In this document: piece after piece, positions 51,914 through 60,685 of the stretch | Numbering within the stretch: position 1 is the first letter of the stretch | How the letters are laid out: each line of letters starts with the position of its first letter | Assembly: GCF_017592555.1 (NCBI RefSeq) | Contig: NZ_JAGFNS010000023.1 | Location: forward strand, 100,148-164,147 | Source: Actinoplanes flavus | GTDB taxonomy: Bacteria > Actinomycetota > Actinomycetes > Mycobacteriales > Micromonosporaceae | Length of the DNA: 64,000 nucleotides | Direction of reading: 5' to 3' | Made by a program: the position numbers and the translations under genes | Notes under the pieces: model-generated | Told to the model about the DNA's origin: nothing | Databases searched by the model: none | The model's input: the letters and a program-made list of their open reading frames with translations, nothing else

Positions 51914-52785
51914 CAGGACATCCGCCGAAGCCGGTCGAGGGCACGGTCGATGGTCTCGGTCAGCCGCCCGACCTCCCGGCGGGCCCGCTCCAGTTCGGCC
52001 GTGAGCGCCGCGACGCTCGCCGACCGGCTCCGGTCGTGGCGGGCCAGCCGCGCGTACAGCGCGACGGTCTCGGGCATCGGATCGGCGCCGAGTTCCTCGA
52101 GCAACACCATGCGGCAGCGCTCGAACTGCCGCTCCACCAGGTCGTCACGGCCGGCGTCGGCGTACGCGGTCATCAGGTGGCGGTGCACGTCCTCGCGCAG
52201 CGGCTCCAGCCCCAGGGCCAGTTCGCCGTACCGGGTCACCGCCGCCACGTCGCCGCGTTCACCGTGGTGCCGCACGAGGCAGTCGAGCGTGCTGAGATAG
52301 AGATTCTCGATCCGGTTGCGGTGCGCCAGCACCCACTCGTCGTGGCAGGCTTCGAGCAGTTCGCCACGGTACATCGAGGCGGCCGTCTCGAGCTGAGCGG
52401 CGTCCGCCTCGGTCACCGTGACCTCGTCGCGCTGCAACACCGGTGCTACCAGCTCCTGGAAGACGGACGCGTCGACAGTGACGCCCGCCGCGGCGTCCAG
52501 GCCGACGCACGGGCCGCCCACGTTGGCGATGACCTCGACACCGACGTTCGACCGGATCTCCGACCGGAGTCGCCAGAGCGCGGTGTTGAGGCGGCGCCGG
52601 GCGGTGCCGGTGGAGCAGTCCGCGAACAGCTGGGCCGCGGCGACCGACCGGGGCCGCCCGCCGCTCGGAGCGAGGGCCAGGTAGGCGAAGACCATGGTGG
52701 CGCTCGGCGAGAGGGTGACGGGTTCGTCCCGCGCGACGACCGTCGGCATGCCGAACAAGTTGAGACGCAGGCCCGAATCCAACAC
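51913..52785 (-). CDS. AfsR/SARP-type (BTAD) transcriptional regulator
   Basis: This 290-residue regulator has an N-terminal winged helix (MLDSGLRLNLFGMPTVVARD, then RPRSVAAAQLFADCS and RRRLNTALWRLR). The bacterial transcriptional activation domain covers about 95-250 (YRGELLEACHDEWVLAHRNR, then GELALGLEPLREDVHRHLMT and ERCRMVLLEELGADPMPETV). A short C-terminal coiled coil follows (ALTAELERARREVGRLTETI). SARPs activate adjacent gene clusters. Lying in the same direction just upstream of the eCIS genes, it is the probable pathway-specific activator; this link is inference from position. Confidence 0.88.
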   Translation of the reverse strand: MLDSGLRLNLFGMPTVVARDEPVTLSPSATMVFAYLALAPSGGRPRSVAAAQLFADCSTGTARRRLNTALWRLRSEIRSNVGVEVIANVGGPCVGLDAAAGVTVDASVFQELVAPVLQRDEVTVTEADAAQLETAASMYRGELLEACHDEWVLAHRNRIENLYLSTLDCLVRHHGERGDVAAVTRYGELALGLEPLREDVHRHLMTAYADAGRDDLVERQFERCRMVLLEELGADPMPETVALYARLARHDRSRSASVAALTAELERARREVGRLTETIDRALDRLRRMS

Positions 52786-52951
52786 CGCGACCCCCTACAC
52801 ACAGCAACGATGTCGTGTCGGCTGGTGAGGAGAGCGTACGCACCAGGAATCCACCCCGCCATGCCGCGACGGGCCGGACGCCGTCGAGTTCACCCGTTCT
52901 ACGTCTTCCCGATGGCATCCCGAGTGTTCTAGCCGTTCCCGGCCGCCGTTT

Positions 52952-53899
52952 TCAGTGCGGGAACGGGACCCGGGGGCGCGGGTCGATCTCGTCGCGGAAG
53001 CGTTCGATGAGGTGGCTGACCTGGAGCATGTCGTCGGTGCCGCGGATCCGGTCCAGGTAGAGCGAGCGGGCCGCCAGGCCGGGCAGGTCGACGGTGAAGT
53101 ACATGGCCATCAGCGGGTTCACGAACAGCGGCGTCCCGGCGGTGCGGCCGTCCAGCGGCACGTCCCCGCACGCGCCGGTCAGGGCCGCGGCGATCTGGCC
53201 GTTGACGATGCTGGACCGGCCGGGTGTGCCGGCGCGGGCGTGTTCGACGGCGTCGCGGTAGAGGGCCGCCTCCCGGCCGTGCGACGGCACCGTGAACGCG
53301 CCCAGGTAGTGGCCGTCGCGGTCGAGGGCGGCGAGGTTCTCCAGCACCTGCACGTGGTTGATGCCGTGGTAGGCGTCGACGCCGAACCCGATGGACGCCA
53401 CCAGCCTGGTCGGCACCGGGGTGCCGGCCACCGCGGCCAGGCTCGTCGCGTCCTCGACCGGGGTGCCCAGGGCGGCCTCGTCGCCGCGCATCAGGATGTC
53501 GGTGCCGCCGTCGACCAGGATGATCGCGTCCAGGTCGAGCCGTTTCGCCAGCCGGCGGTAGGCGGCGCGCAGGGGGCGTACCCCGGTGCGCGGGAAGGCG
53601 TGGACGGTGGCCGGCAGGTGGTGCCGGGCCAGCCAGCGGGCCAGGGTCCGCTCCGGGAAGTAGTCCTCCGGGCCGACGGTGTCGGCGGTGATCGACGCGA
53701 CCCCGGGTTCCCGCCAGACGGTCTTGTCGAGGGCGTGCAGGTTCACGATCGAGAGGCTGCCGAAGTGGACCGTCCGGCCGGCGCCGAGCAGGGACAGGGC
53801 CAGCGGCAGTCCGGCGTAGACGTCGAACCCGCCGCCGGCGCCCGCGATCAGCACGCGGCGGGCGTCGGACAGCGCTTCGAAGAACGGCAGTCGCCACAC
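52952..53899 (-). CDS. DUF1152 protein
   Basis: This 315-residue protein belongs to the DUF1152 family. Its nucleotide-binding-like start is RRVLIAGAGGGFDVYAGLPL. It has the conserved DLDAIILVDGGTDILMRGDE block in the centre and the PSHGREAALYRDAV and PLMAMYFTVDLPGLAARSL segments. It is cytosolic and its function is unknown. ATG 53899 is chosen (MWRLPFFEALSD). It is divergent from the GNAT gene with only about 60 bases between, which contain repeat element copy C. Confidence 0.82.
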   Translation of the reverse strand: MWRLPFFEALSDARRVLIAGAGGGFDVYAGLPLALSLLGAGRTVHFGSLSIVNLHALDKTVWREPGVASITADTVGPEDYFPERTLARWLARHHLPATVHAFPRTGVRPLRAAYRRLAKRLDLDAIILVDGGTDILMRGDEAALGTPVEDATSLAAVAGTPVPTRLVASIGFGVDAYHGINHVQVLENLAALDRDGHYLGAFTVPSHGREAALYRDAVEHARAGTPGRSSIVNGQIAAALTGACGDVPLDGRTAGTPLFVNPLMAMYFTVDLPGLAARSLYLDRIRGTDDMLQVSHLIERFRDEIDPRPRVPFPH

Positions 53900-53918
53900 G
53901 TGACCATGATCGTGACAA

Positions 53919-53960
53919 GTGCCGCGCCACGCATCCTCTATTTCATCCTAGGAGGATAGG
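53919..53960 (+). repeat. Diverged repeat element copy C in the divergent promoter region
   Basis: The sequence gtgccgcgccacgcatcctc, then tatttcatcctaggaggatagg, aligns with copy B at 19651 (shared cctcta, tcctagga and gatagg blocks at nearly the same spacing). Here the AGGAGG inside the motif also acts as ribosome-binding site for a TTG start at 53961. Confidence 0.55.
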
Positions 53961-54461
53961 TTGGAAGCCCTCGATAGAGTGCCGGCTATGGGAGCGCTGC
54001 GGCTGGAGCCGATGACCCACGAGCAGTTCCGGTCCTACCGGGAGGAGACGATCCGCTCCTACGCCGCCGACCTGGAAGGCACCGGCCTCACGCCGGAGGA
54101 CGCGCTGGACCAGGCCGAGCAGAGCACCACCACCCTGCTGCCGGACGGGCTGGCGACACCCGGCCATCACCTGTGGACCGCATGGGACGGCGACCTCGAG
54201 GCCGGTGTGCTGTGGATGCGCATCCGCAACGAGGCCGACGGGCCGCACGCGTTCATCTTCGACTTCTTCATCCACGAGGCGGTCCGCCGCAAGGGCTACG
54301 GCCGGGAGCTGATGCGGGCGGCCGAGGCCCGGTGCCGGGAGTTCGGCGTGGTGTCGATCGGGCTGCACGTCTTCGCCCACAACCCGGGCGCCCACGCCCT
54401 GTACGAGCAGATGGGCTTCCGGGACACGTCGTACAACATGTCCAAGAGCCTGCGGCCCTGA
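53961..54461 (+). CDS. GNAT family N-acetyltransferase
   Basis: This 166-residue acetyltransferase has an acetyl-CoA loop RRKGYGRELMRAAEARCREF and the C-terminal ALYEQMGFRDTSYNMSK motif. The strand HAFIFDFFIHEAVRRKG precedes the loop. The TTG at 53961 is chosen because a perfect AGGAGG lies five bases upstream; ATG 53988 (MGALRLEPMTHEQ) is the alternative start. The next gene begins one base inside its stop (TGATG), so they are coupled. The substrate is unknown. Confidence 0.85.
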   Translation: MEALDRVPAMGALRLEPMTHEQFRSYREETIRSYAADLEGTGLTPEDALDQAEQSTTTLLPDGLATPGHHLWTAWDGDLEAGVLWMRIRNEADGPHAFIFDFFIHEAVRRKGYGRELMRAAEARCREFGVVSIGLHVFAHNPGAHALYEQMGFRDTSYNMSKSLRP

Positions 54462-55351
54462 TGGACGGGCTCGACGACGTCGGGTGGGACCGGCTCCACC
54501 ACGCGTACGGGGCCGCCGACGACGTGCCGGACATGCTGCGGGCGCTGCGTCACCCCGATCCGGACGTACGGGGTGACGCCCTCGATGGGCTGCACGCCAC
54601 CGTCCTGCATCAGGGCACCCGGTTCCAGGCCAGCCAGGCGGTCGTGCCGTTCCTCGTCGCGTTGATCGACGACCCGGCGACACCCGGCCGGGGCGAGCTG
54701 CTGCGGTTGCTCACCGGCATCACGATCGGCGACCGGCGCGACGACCGGCTGCCGTTCGACCCGGCGGCCACCGAACTCACGGCGGCCGGGCGGCTCGACG
54801 GGGTGGACACGGCCGATCTGGCCCGGCGCTTCCACCAGGAGCAGGACGCGGACGACTTCTCCGACGAGGAGTTCGAGCTGATGAACCTGCTGGCCGCCCG
54901 CTGGGAGGACGACTGCTACCACCGGGCGGCCGCCTTCCAGGACGTCGTCGTCTCCTGGATCGGCGACCCGGACGACACCGTGGCGGCGCGGGCGGCGGCC
55001 CTGGCGGCGTGGTTCCCGGTGGACGCCGCGACCGTCCAGGCGTGGCTGGCCGTCGACGCCGGGCGGGAGCAGCCGCGGGCCAGCGCCAACCTGGCCCTCG
55101 CGCACGTCCGCCTCGAGGATCCCCGGATCGACGGGCTGCTCGACCGGCTCGCCGGCACCGGCTCCGGGATCGTGTCGGTCACGGCGGCGGTCGCCACGGC
55201 GTACCGGAAAGGCGAAGCCCTCTCCCCCGCGGCCCTGACCGTGCTGATCGAGACCGCCCACCGCGACCCGGTCGGTGAGGTGACCGGCTGGAGCCGCGCC
55301 TTGCGCGGCTTCGTGATGCTCGCCCTGCACCGCCTCGACCTGCACGTCTGA
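54461..55351 (+). CDS. HEAT-repeat-like protein
   Basis: This 296-residue all-helical protein begins MDGLDDVGWDRLHHAYGAAD and has repeated helix pairs (VPDMLRALRHPDPDVRGDAL, then VVSWIGDPDDTVAARAAALA). This is the pattern of HEAT/armadillo-type scaffolds. Such proteins in Streptomyces relatives often lack a known role. It is translated together with the GNAT gene; a regulatory interaction with the acetyltransferase is possible but speculative. Confidence 0.75.
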   Translation: MDGLDDVGWDRLHHAYGAADDVPDMLRALRHPDPDVRGDALDGLHATVLHQGTRFQASQAVVPFLVALIDDPATPGRGELLRLLTGITIGDRRDDRLPFDPAATELTAAGRLDGVDTADLARRFHQEQDADDFSDEEFELMNLLAARWEDDCYHRAAAFQDVVVSWIGDPDDTVAARAAALAAWFPVDAATVQAWLAVDAGREQPRASANLALAHVRLEDPRIDGLLDRLAGTGSGIVSVTAAVATAYRKGEALSPAALTVLIETAHRDPVGEVTGWSRALRGFVMLALHRLDLHV

Positions 55352-55404
55352 GCGCACAGCCCGGCCGGGCGTGAGCGCTTGGCCAACGAGCTGAGACGGT
55401 TCGG

Positions 55405-56067
55405 TCAGCCCAGGGTCAACGGGCGTAGGCCGGCCGCTTCGAGACTCTGTTGGTCGGTGGGGGTGACCGGGGCGCGGCCGGTGGCCGTACGGATCACCGT
55501 GAGCGGGTCCCCGCCGAGGGCGGCGACCGACTCGCGCCAGGCCGGGCCGAACAGCAGGCCGAGCACCCGCTCCCCCGCCGTCTCGGTGAGCCACGGCGGC
55601 ACTCCGGCGGCGTCGGCCACGTCGAGTCCGTGGACGGCGGCCTCCACGATGCGGGTGAGCAGGAAGTCGCCGAGCAGCATCGCGTCGCCGTGGCGGGTTC
55701 GCACCAGCCGGTCGTCCGGTTCACCGGAACAGACGTCGCGCACCTCGGCGGCGATGTCGGCGAGGCGGGTGGCGAGGTCGCCGGTGACGGCCTGGGCGAC
55801 GCGGACCCGTTCGGTGTTGGCCTCGGCGCCGAACCGGTCGTCGGCGCGGTAGTAGCCGGTCGCGCTCACCTCGGCGCTGGCCGGCGCGGCGGCGGCGACC
55901 ATCACCGGCACCCGGCCGAGCACGGTGACGACATGGCCGACGACGTCGCGGACGGTCCACGGCTCGCAGCGGGTGGGCCGCTCCCACGCGTGGTCGGGAA
56001 GGGCACGCAACGCGTGCACGAAGGCGGCGCACTCGGCGTCCAGCGTGGTCAGTTCAGCGATGGTCAC
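55405..56067 (-). CDS. TIGR03086/maleylpyruvate-isomerase-N-like protein
   Basis: This 220-residue protein has the DinB-like opening TLDAECAAFVHALRALPDHA, WERPTRCEPWTVRDVVGHVV (conserved Cys-x2-W and the His metal ligand), and the second His in EAAVHGLDVADAAG. It probably binds a metal and acts with mycothiol or a similar cofactor; the reaction is unknown. GTG 56067 (VTIAELTTLDAE) matches the start of relatives. The frame extends 20 codons further upstream without a good initiation site. Confidence 0.75.
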   Translation of the reverse strand: MTIAELTTLDAECAAFVHALRALPDHAWERPTRCEPWTVRDVVGHVVTVLGRVPVMVAAAAPASAEVSATGYYRADDRFGAEANTERVRVAQAVTGDLATRLADIAAEVRDVCSGEPDDRLVRTRHGDAMLLGDFLLTRIVEAAVHGLDVADAAGVPPWLTETAGERVLGLLFGPAWRESVAALGGDPLTVIRTATGRAPVTPTDQQSLEAAGLRPLTLG

Positions 56068-56166
56068 GGGTTGAGCAGCATACGGGGCGTAGTGGGTCTG
56101 GCCCAGGGAGTCGGGCGAGCCGCTCAAGTGTGGTGACCCGCGTCGCTCCGCGCGTTCGGTCCGAAC

Positions 56167-56391
56167 CTAGTTGTCCGCCCGCACTGCGGCAGCGAGCAGT
56201 TCCGCCGGGATCTCGACGAGTTGCTCGCCGTCGGGCAGGTCGAGGTCCACGCTGTCGGCGGAAACCGTGTATCCCTGGACGATCAGGGTGCCCCGGTCCG
56301 TGCGGTAGACGGTCGGGCAGCTGCCGCCGCCGCAGAGGGTGGTGAGCAGGGTCAGTTCGGGCGTATCGCCGCTATTACTATGGTTTGACAC
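56167..56391 (-). CDS. Small conserved actinobacterial protein (74 aa)
   Basis: This small protein contains TLLTTLCGGGSCPTVYRTDR, followed by GTLIVQGYTVSADSV and a DLPDGEQLVEIPAELL tail. That pattern is recognisable from short conserved proteins often found beside XRE-type regulators or DUF397 proteins. No function is assigned. The two Cys residues could bind metal. The gene is isolated, with no regulator gene beside it. Confidence 0.75.
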   Translation of the reverse strand: MSNHSNSGDTPELTLLTTLCGGGSCPTVYRTDRGTLIVQGYTVSADSVDLDLPDGEQLVEIPAELLAAAVRADN

Positions 56392-56642
56392 GGCCTCTTA
56401 TAGTACGCGCCCGTCAAGTCGATCATGCGAATATTCCGGCCGGAACTCACTCGAACACACTTGAGGGCGTGCCCGCGTCATCACGCCGGCTGCGCCTGTG
56501 ACCCGCCGCGGTCGGATGGAGCGGCCGCGTCACCCCACGGCGGCTCACGTAGGCGTACGAAATAGGGTTTTTCCCTGACAGTGATTGATTTGCATGCATG
56601 AGAGAGTGCGGGGGTCCTGTCTCCTCGTCGGAAGGACCTCTC

Positions 56643-58175
56643 GTGCGACGACTCGCCGTGCGTGTCACCGCCGCGCTCGCTCTCGTCTCCGCCGTCGCCG
56701 TCGCGCCGCAAGCGGCGTCCGCGGGCGGCGCGGCGCCACCGTTCTCCTGGTCGGCGTGCACCGAACCGCTGCTGGCCGGGTTCGAATGCGCCACCTACGA
56801 GGTGCCGCTGGATCACGACAAGCCGCGCGGGGCGACCACCACGATCGCGCTGTCACGGCGCCCGGCCGGGGACCCGGCGAACCGGATCGGAACCATCTTC
56901 GTCAATCCCGGCGGGCCCGGCGGCGCGGGGCGTGGCATGGTGCGCAACGCGGCCCGGATCGCGTCGCCGGAGGTGCTCGCCCGGTTCGACCTGGTCGGAT
57001 TCGATCCGCGCGGCATCGGGGCGAGTGACCCGATCCAGTGTTTCGCGACCGACGCCGAGGCCGAGGCGCTGTACGCGCGGATGACCGGCGTGCCGATCAC
57101 CCGGCAGCAGATCGCGAGCACGCTGGCGGCCAACCGGGAGTACACCGCGGCCTGCGCCGGCACCATCGGGCCGCTGCTGACGCACATGAGCACGCTGAAC
57201 GTGGCGAAGGACCTCGACCTGCTGCGCCGGGGCGCCGGGGACGACCGGCTCACCTACATCGGCTACTCCTACGGGACGCTGATCGGCGCGACCTACGCCA
57301 ACCTGTTCCCGGCGAAGGTGCGGGCGCTCATCCTGGACGGCAACGTCGACCCCGATCAGCGCACCAACCACCGGCTGGCGAACAAGTTCGAGAGGGCCGG
57401 CGGCTTCGAGATCGCCCTGGACGGGTTCCTCACCGAGTGCGACAGGGCCGGGGCCGCGTGCGCGTTCTCCGGTGACGCGCGGGCCAAGTTCGACCGGCTG
57501 CGCGACCGGCTGCGGGAAGGGCCGGTGGAGATCCCGGACCTGGGGACGATCACCCTCGACGACCTGACCGGGTTCATCGGGCAGACCCTCTACAACATGG
57601 CGAACTTCCCGTCGGCCGCGGAGGACCTCCAGTGGGTCTACGGTCTCGTCTTCGGCGACCCCGCCGCGCTGCGGGCCACCGGCGGCGACCTGCCGACCGC
57701 GCCGCCGGCCCGGGGCTGGCTCCCCGACGCCTACAGCTACACGGGCAACGACGCGGGCTTCGCGGTGAACTGCGCGGACGCGCCGCTGCCGCGGAACCCG
57801 GCACTCTATCCCGGGTTCGCGGCGGCCTTCGAGAAGGCCCATCCGACGTTCGGGCGGGCGGAGGCCTTCAGCGAGGTCGGTTGCGCCACCTGGCCGACGA
57901 TCACCGAGGCGTACGACGGACCGTGGAACCGCCGCACCGCGGAGACGATCCTGGTCGTGAACCCGACCTACGACCCGGCGACCCGGCTCGACTTCGCGGT
58001 CCGGATGACCCGTCAGCTCGGTAACGCACGGTTGCTGACGCTCGACGGCTTCGGCCACACCAGCAACTACAGCGCGTGTGTCACCAGCTGGTATACCCGT
58101 TATCTGCTCGACGGCGACCTCCCGCCGAAGGGCACCCGCTGCGCTCAGGACCGGGCCCCGTTCCCGGCTGTCTAG
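56643..58175 (+). CDS. Secreted alpha/beta hydrolase, tripeptidyl-aminopeptidase (TAP) type
   Basis: This is a 510-residue exported serine hydrolase. It has a signal peptide (VRRLAVRVTAALALVSAVAV, ASA cleavage near residue 27), then an alpha/beta-hydrolase core with the GxSxG elbow GYSYGTLIGA (nucleophile Ser near residue 212). Asp lies in NPTYDPATRLDF and the catalytic His in GFGHTSNYSACV, within the C-terminal TAP-like domain. The early NPGGPGGAGRG segment forms the oxyanion site. Homologues remove N-terminal tripeptides from secreted proteins. GTG 56643 is chosen (GGAAGGA upstream). Confidence 0.9.
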   Translation: MRRLAVRVTAALALVSAVAVAPQAASAGGAAPPFSWSACTEPLLAGFECATYEVPLDHDKPRGATTTIALSRRPAGDPANRIGTIFVNPGGPGGAGRGMVRNAARIASPEVLARFDLVGFDPRGIGASDPIQCFATDAEAEALYARMTGVPITRQQIASTLAANREYTAACAGTIGPLLTHMSTLNVAKDLDLLRRGAGDDRLTYIGYSYGTLIGATYANLFPAKVRALILDGNVDPDQRTNHRLANKFERAGGFEIALDGFLTECDRAGAACAFSGDARAKFDRLRDRLREGPVEIPDLGTITLDDLTGFIGQTLYNMANFPSAAEDLQWVYGLVFGDPAALRATGGDLPTAPPARGWLPDAYSYTGNDAGFAVNCADAPLPRNPALYPGFAAAFEKAHPTFGRAEAFSEVGCATWPTITEAYDGPWNRRTAETILVVNPTYDPATRLDFAVRMTRQLGNARLLTLDGFGHTSNYSACVTSWYTRYLLDGDLPPKGTRCAQDRAPFPAV

Positions 58176-58184
58176 AGATTCGGC

Positions 58185-58219
58185 GCGCCGGTGCCGACCC
58201 AGGCGGTCGGTACCGGCGC
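58185..58219. terminator. Hairpin after the TAP-type hydrolase gene
   Basis: A 15-bp stem (gcgccggtgccgacc pairing with ggtcggtaccggcgc, one G-U pair) has a 5-base loop. It starts 10 bases after the stop codon. Confidence 0.7.
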
Positions 58220-58266
58220 ACCCGCATGTCACACTGCACCGGCTCCCTTGATCGAAAGGCCGGTCC

Positions 58267-58932
58267 GTGTCCTCGTTCGATGACCTGTTCGCCCAGCACG
58301 TCGCCACCGGCATGGCCCGGCAGCTCGCGCTCGCCGACCTGCTCGGCGAACGCGGCTGGCAGCTCGATTTGAACGCGGGCATGGTGACGTTCGGCAACGA
58401 CCTCCGCTACCCCATCCAGCTGCTGGGCACGGAGAGTCACACGGACGGCACCTGGTTGTGGGCCTGGGCCAATCAGAGCGCCGGCGTCTCCCCGCACCTG
58501 CTGGAACTCGCCGGATGGCTGCGCGAGCACGGGCGCATCCACAACGTCCGCGAGTTCACCGAGCCGGCGCTGCGCCTGGACCGCACCGACGGCCACCGGA
58601 TCGCGCTGGTCGCCTCCGGGCTGACCGGGCGGTCCTACTACCGTGGCGCCTACCAGGGCGGCGCGATCTTCTTCCACCTGGAGAACCTTCCCTCCCGGGT
58701 ACGCGGGGCCGTCCCGCCCGAGCGCACCTTCACCGTCCTCGGGCAGGTGCTGCAGGCCTTCGCCGTCGACCATCGGACGGTCGTGGTGTCCTTCCTCCAG
58801 CAGCAGGGCTGGCGGGTCGACGACACCCCCGGCGGCGTGGTGGGCCGGCACCCGGACAACTCGACGGTCCGGGTCACCTTCGATCACCTGGGCCGGGTCA
58901 GTGATCTGACCGGTCAGATCCAGCCCCGCTGA
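58267..58932 (+). CDS. DUF6882 domain protein
   Basis: This 221-residue cytosolic protein begins MSSFDDLFAQHVATGMARQL and has the family phrase GTWLWAWANQSAGVSPHLLE with YPIQLLGTES before it. These fit DUF6882, whose role is unknown. It starts at GTG 58267. The last 35 bases overlap the 3' end of the convergent TetR gene, so transcripts of the two would be antisense at their ends. Confidence 0.8.
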   Translation: MSSFDDLFAQHVATGMARQLALADLLGERGWQLDLNAGMVTFGNDLRYPIQLLGTESHTDGTWLWAWANQSAGVSPHLLELAGWLREHGRIHNVREFTEPALRLDRTDGHRIALVASGLTGRSYYRGAYQGGAIFFHLENLPSRVRGAVPPERTFTVLGQVLQAFAVDHRTVVVSFLQQQGWRVDDTPGGVVGRHPDNSTVRVTFDHLGRVSDLTGQIQPR

Positions 58933-59524
58933 ACCACGGGGCGAGCGCCGCGTCGACCGCCTCCTGAAGCGCCCGCTGCACGGCGGCCGGATCGTCGCGG
59001 CTCTCCTCACGCTCCAGCAGCACCTGCAGGGCGCCGGTCACCGCGCCCACGAACGCCCCGGTCAGCGCGGCCGCCCGCACCTCGTCGAGCCGCTCCGGGA
59101 AGGCCGCCGCCAGATGCGTGGCGATCTGTCGTTGCGCGTCCAGCTGGATCCGCAGTGACAGCCCTTGCACGGCCGGCACTTCGCGGATCAGCCGCAGCCG
59201 CAGCGCCGCCAGGCGTTCGCTCAGGTCGTCGCTGTCGTCGCCGACCCGGCGCAGCGCCCGCAGCAGCACCTCGGCCGGGCCGTCCTTCGGGCCGCGCTGG
59301 TCGATCGCCTCGAGGGCGGCGTGCACCCGACGATCGGTCTCCGGGAAGACCAGGTGCTCCTTGCCCGGGAAGTAGCTGAAGAACGTGCGGGTGCCGATCT
59401 CCGCTCCGGCCGCGATCTGCGCGACCGTCGTCTCGTCATAGCCCTGCCGCTCGAACAGATCGGCCGCCACCTCGACCAGGGCCTGCCGGGTGCGGGCGCG
59501 TTTGCGATCACGAAGAGACGCCAT
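58898..59524 (-). CDS. TetR-family transcriptional regulator
   Basis: This 208-residue repressor has an N-terminal HTH (RKRARTRQALVEVAADLFER, then YDETTVAQIAAGAEIGTRTF and FSYFPGKEHLVF) and a helical ligand domain. ATG 59524 (MASLRDRKR) is chosen; the longer open frame upstream is antisense to the monooxygenase gene. It is divergent from the FAD monooxygenase gene with a palindromic operator between, so it most likely represses that gene and itself. Confidence 0.92.
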   Translation of the reverse strand: MASLRDRKRARTRQALVEVAADLFERQGYDETTVAQIAAGAEIGTRTFFSYFPGKEHLVFPETDRRVHAALEAIDQRGPKDGPAEVLLRALRRVGDDSDDLSERLAALRLRLIREVPAVQGLSLRIQLDAQRQIATHLAAAFPERLDEVRAAALTGAFVGAVTGALQVLLEREESRDDPAAVQRALQEAVDAALAPWFSGAGSDRSDH

Positions 59525-59544
59525 GCCGCCATTATGCACCCATC

Positions 59545-59571
59545 GCAAATCTGCATCCATTGCAGATTCGC
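59545..59571. promoter_or_regulatory. Palindromic TetR operator
   Basis: An 11-bp inverted repeat with one mismatch (gcaaatctgca-tccat-tgcagattcgc) lies in the 72-base gap between the divergent TetR and monooxygenase genes. This is the expected position for autoregulatory TetR binding. Confidence 0.65.
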
Positions 59572-59596
59572 ACTCGATGCGGCTAACGTCGTGGGC

Positions 59597-60664
59597 ATGA
59601 AGGCACTCATCTCGGGGGCCGGGGTGGCCGGCCCGACTCTGGCGTTCTGGCTGGTCCGGCACGGCTGGCAGGTGACTCTCGTGGAGCGGGCCGCCGGGCT
59701 GCGCTCCGGCGGCAACCCGGTCGACGTGCGCGGGCCGGCGGTGGCGGTCGCCGAACGGATGGGCATCCTGCCCCGGCTGCGGGCGGCCGCCACCCACGCG
59801 AGCGCGATGCGGGTCTTCGATCCGCGTGGGCGGTCGATCGCCCGGATCGCCATGCCCAGCAGAGGCGGCGAGGTCGAGATCCCCCGGAGCGATCTCGCGA
59901 CGATCCTCGCCGACTCGGTGAGCGACGACGCCGAGCTGATCCTCGACGACACCATCACCGCGATGCGCCAGGAGCCGGGCGGGGTGGAGGTGACCTTCGA
60001 GACGGCCGCGCCGCAACGGTTCGACCTGGTCGTCGGCGCCGACGGGCTGCATTCGACCGTGCGACGGCTGGGTTTCGGGCCGGAGTCACGGTTCGTGCGG
60101 CCGGTGGGGCTCGGGGTGGCGACCGTTCCGCTCGGTGAGCCCGCGCAGGATCCGGATGAGGTGCTGCTGTTCAACACACCCGGGCGGCTGGTGTCGATCC
60201 ATCCGGCGCGCGGGTCGGCGGTGGCCGCGTTCATCTTCCGCAGTGAGCGGATCAGCCGGGAAGGGCTGGCGGCGGCCTATACGGGCGCCGGCTGGCGGGT
60301 GCCGGAGCTGCTGGCGACCGCGATGGGCAGCGACGAGCTGTTCCTCGACTCGGTCAGCCGGGTCAGCCTGCCCGCCTGGAGCACCGGGCGGGTCACCCTG
60401 CTCGGAGACGCGGCCTCCTGCGTGTCCCTGCTCGGCGACGGGTCGACCCTGGCCATGACCGCGGCGTACACGCTGGCGCAAGCCCTCGCCGGCAGTCCCG
60501 GGCAGGTGGAGAAGGCGCTACAGGGCTACGAGACCGAGCACCGGAAGCTGGTCATGCCCAAGCAGCGGCGCGTCGGGCTGGCCGCCGGCATGCTCGTCCC
60601 CGCCACCCGGCTCGGCCTCACCACCCGCAACGTCGCCGCTCGCTGGATGGGCCGGGCGGCATGA
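59597..60664 (+). CDS. FAD-dependent monooxygenase (PHBH/class A type)
   Basis: This 355-residue flavoprotein has a GxGxxG dinucleotide fold (MKALISGAGVAGPTLAFWLV), the second motif VVGADGLHSTVRRL (DG), and the GRVTLLGDAASCVSLLGDGS (GD) motif that binds the FAD ribityl chain. Homologues hydroxylate aromatic compounds or tetracycline-like substrates using NADPH and oxygen. ATG 59597 follows the TetR operator, so ligand-controlled expression is likely. The substrate is unknown. Confidence 0.9.
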   Translation: MKALISGAGVAGPTLAFWLVRHGWQVTLVERAAGLRSGGNPVDVRGPAVAVAERMGILPRLRAAATHASAMRVFDPRGRSIARIAMPSRGGEVEIPRSDLATILADSVSDDAELILDDTITAMRQEPGGVEVTFETAAPQRFDLVVGADGLHSTVRRLGFGPESRFVRPVGLGVATVPLGEPAQDPDEVLLFNTPGRLVSIHPARGSAVAAFIFRSERISREGLAAAYTGAGWRVPELLATAMGSDELFLDSVSRVSLPAWSTGRVTLLGDAASCVSLLGDGSTLAMTAAYTLAQALAGSPGQVEKALQGYETEHRKLVMPKQRRVGLAAGMLVPATRLGLTTRNVAARWMGRAA

Positions 60665-60685
60665 GCCCCCGGCTATCGTGTCCGG

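Noticed and set aside
27889..52785. Interpretation of the contractile cluster as a prophage
   Set aside because: No portal, terminase, capsid, integrase, holin or endolysin gene is present. The AAA+ ATPase, DUF4255, DUF5908 and CIS tape-measure genes are eCIS markers.
27889..52785. Interpretation as a type VI secretion system
   Set aside because: TssJ, TssL, TssM, TssE-type partner sets, Hcp and ClpV are absent, and the VgrG-like spike occurs with Afp7-, Afp11- and Afp12-type baseplate genes.
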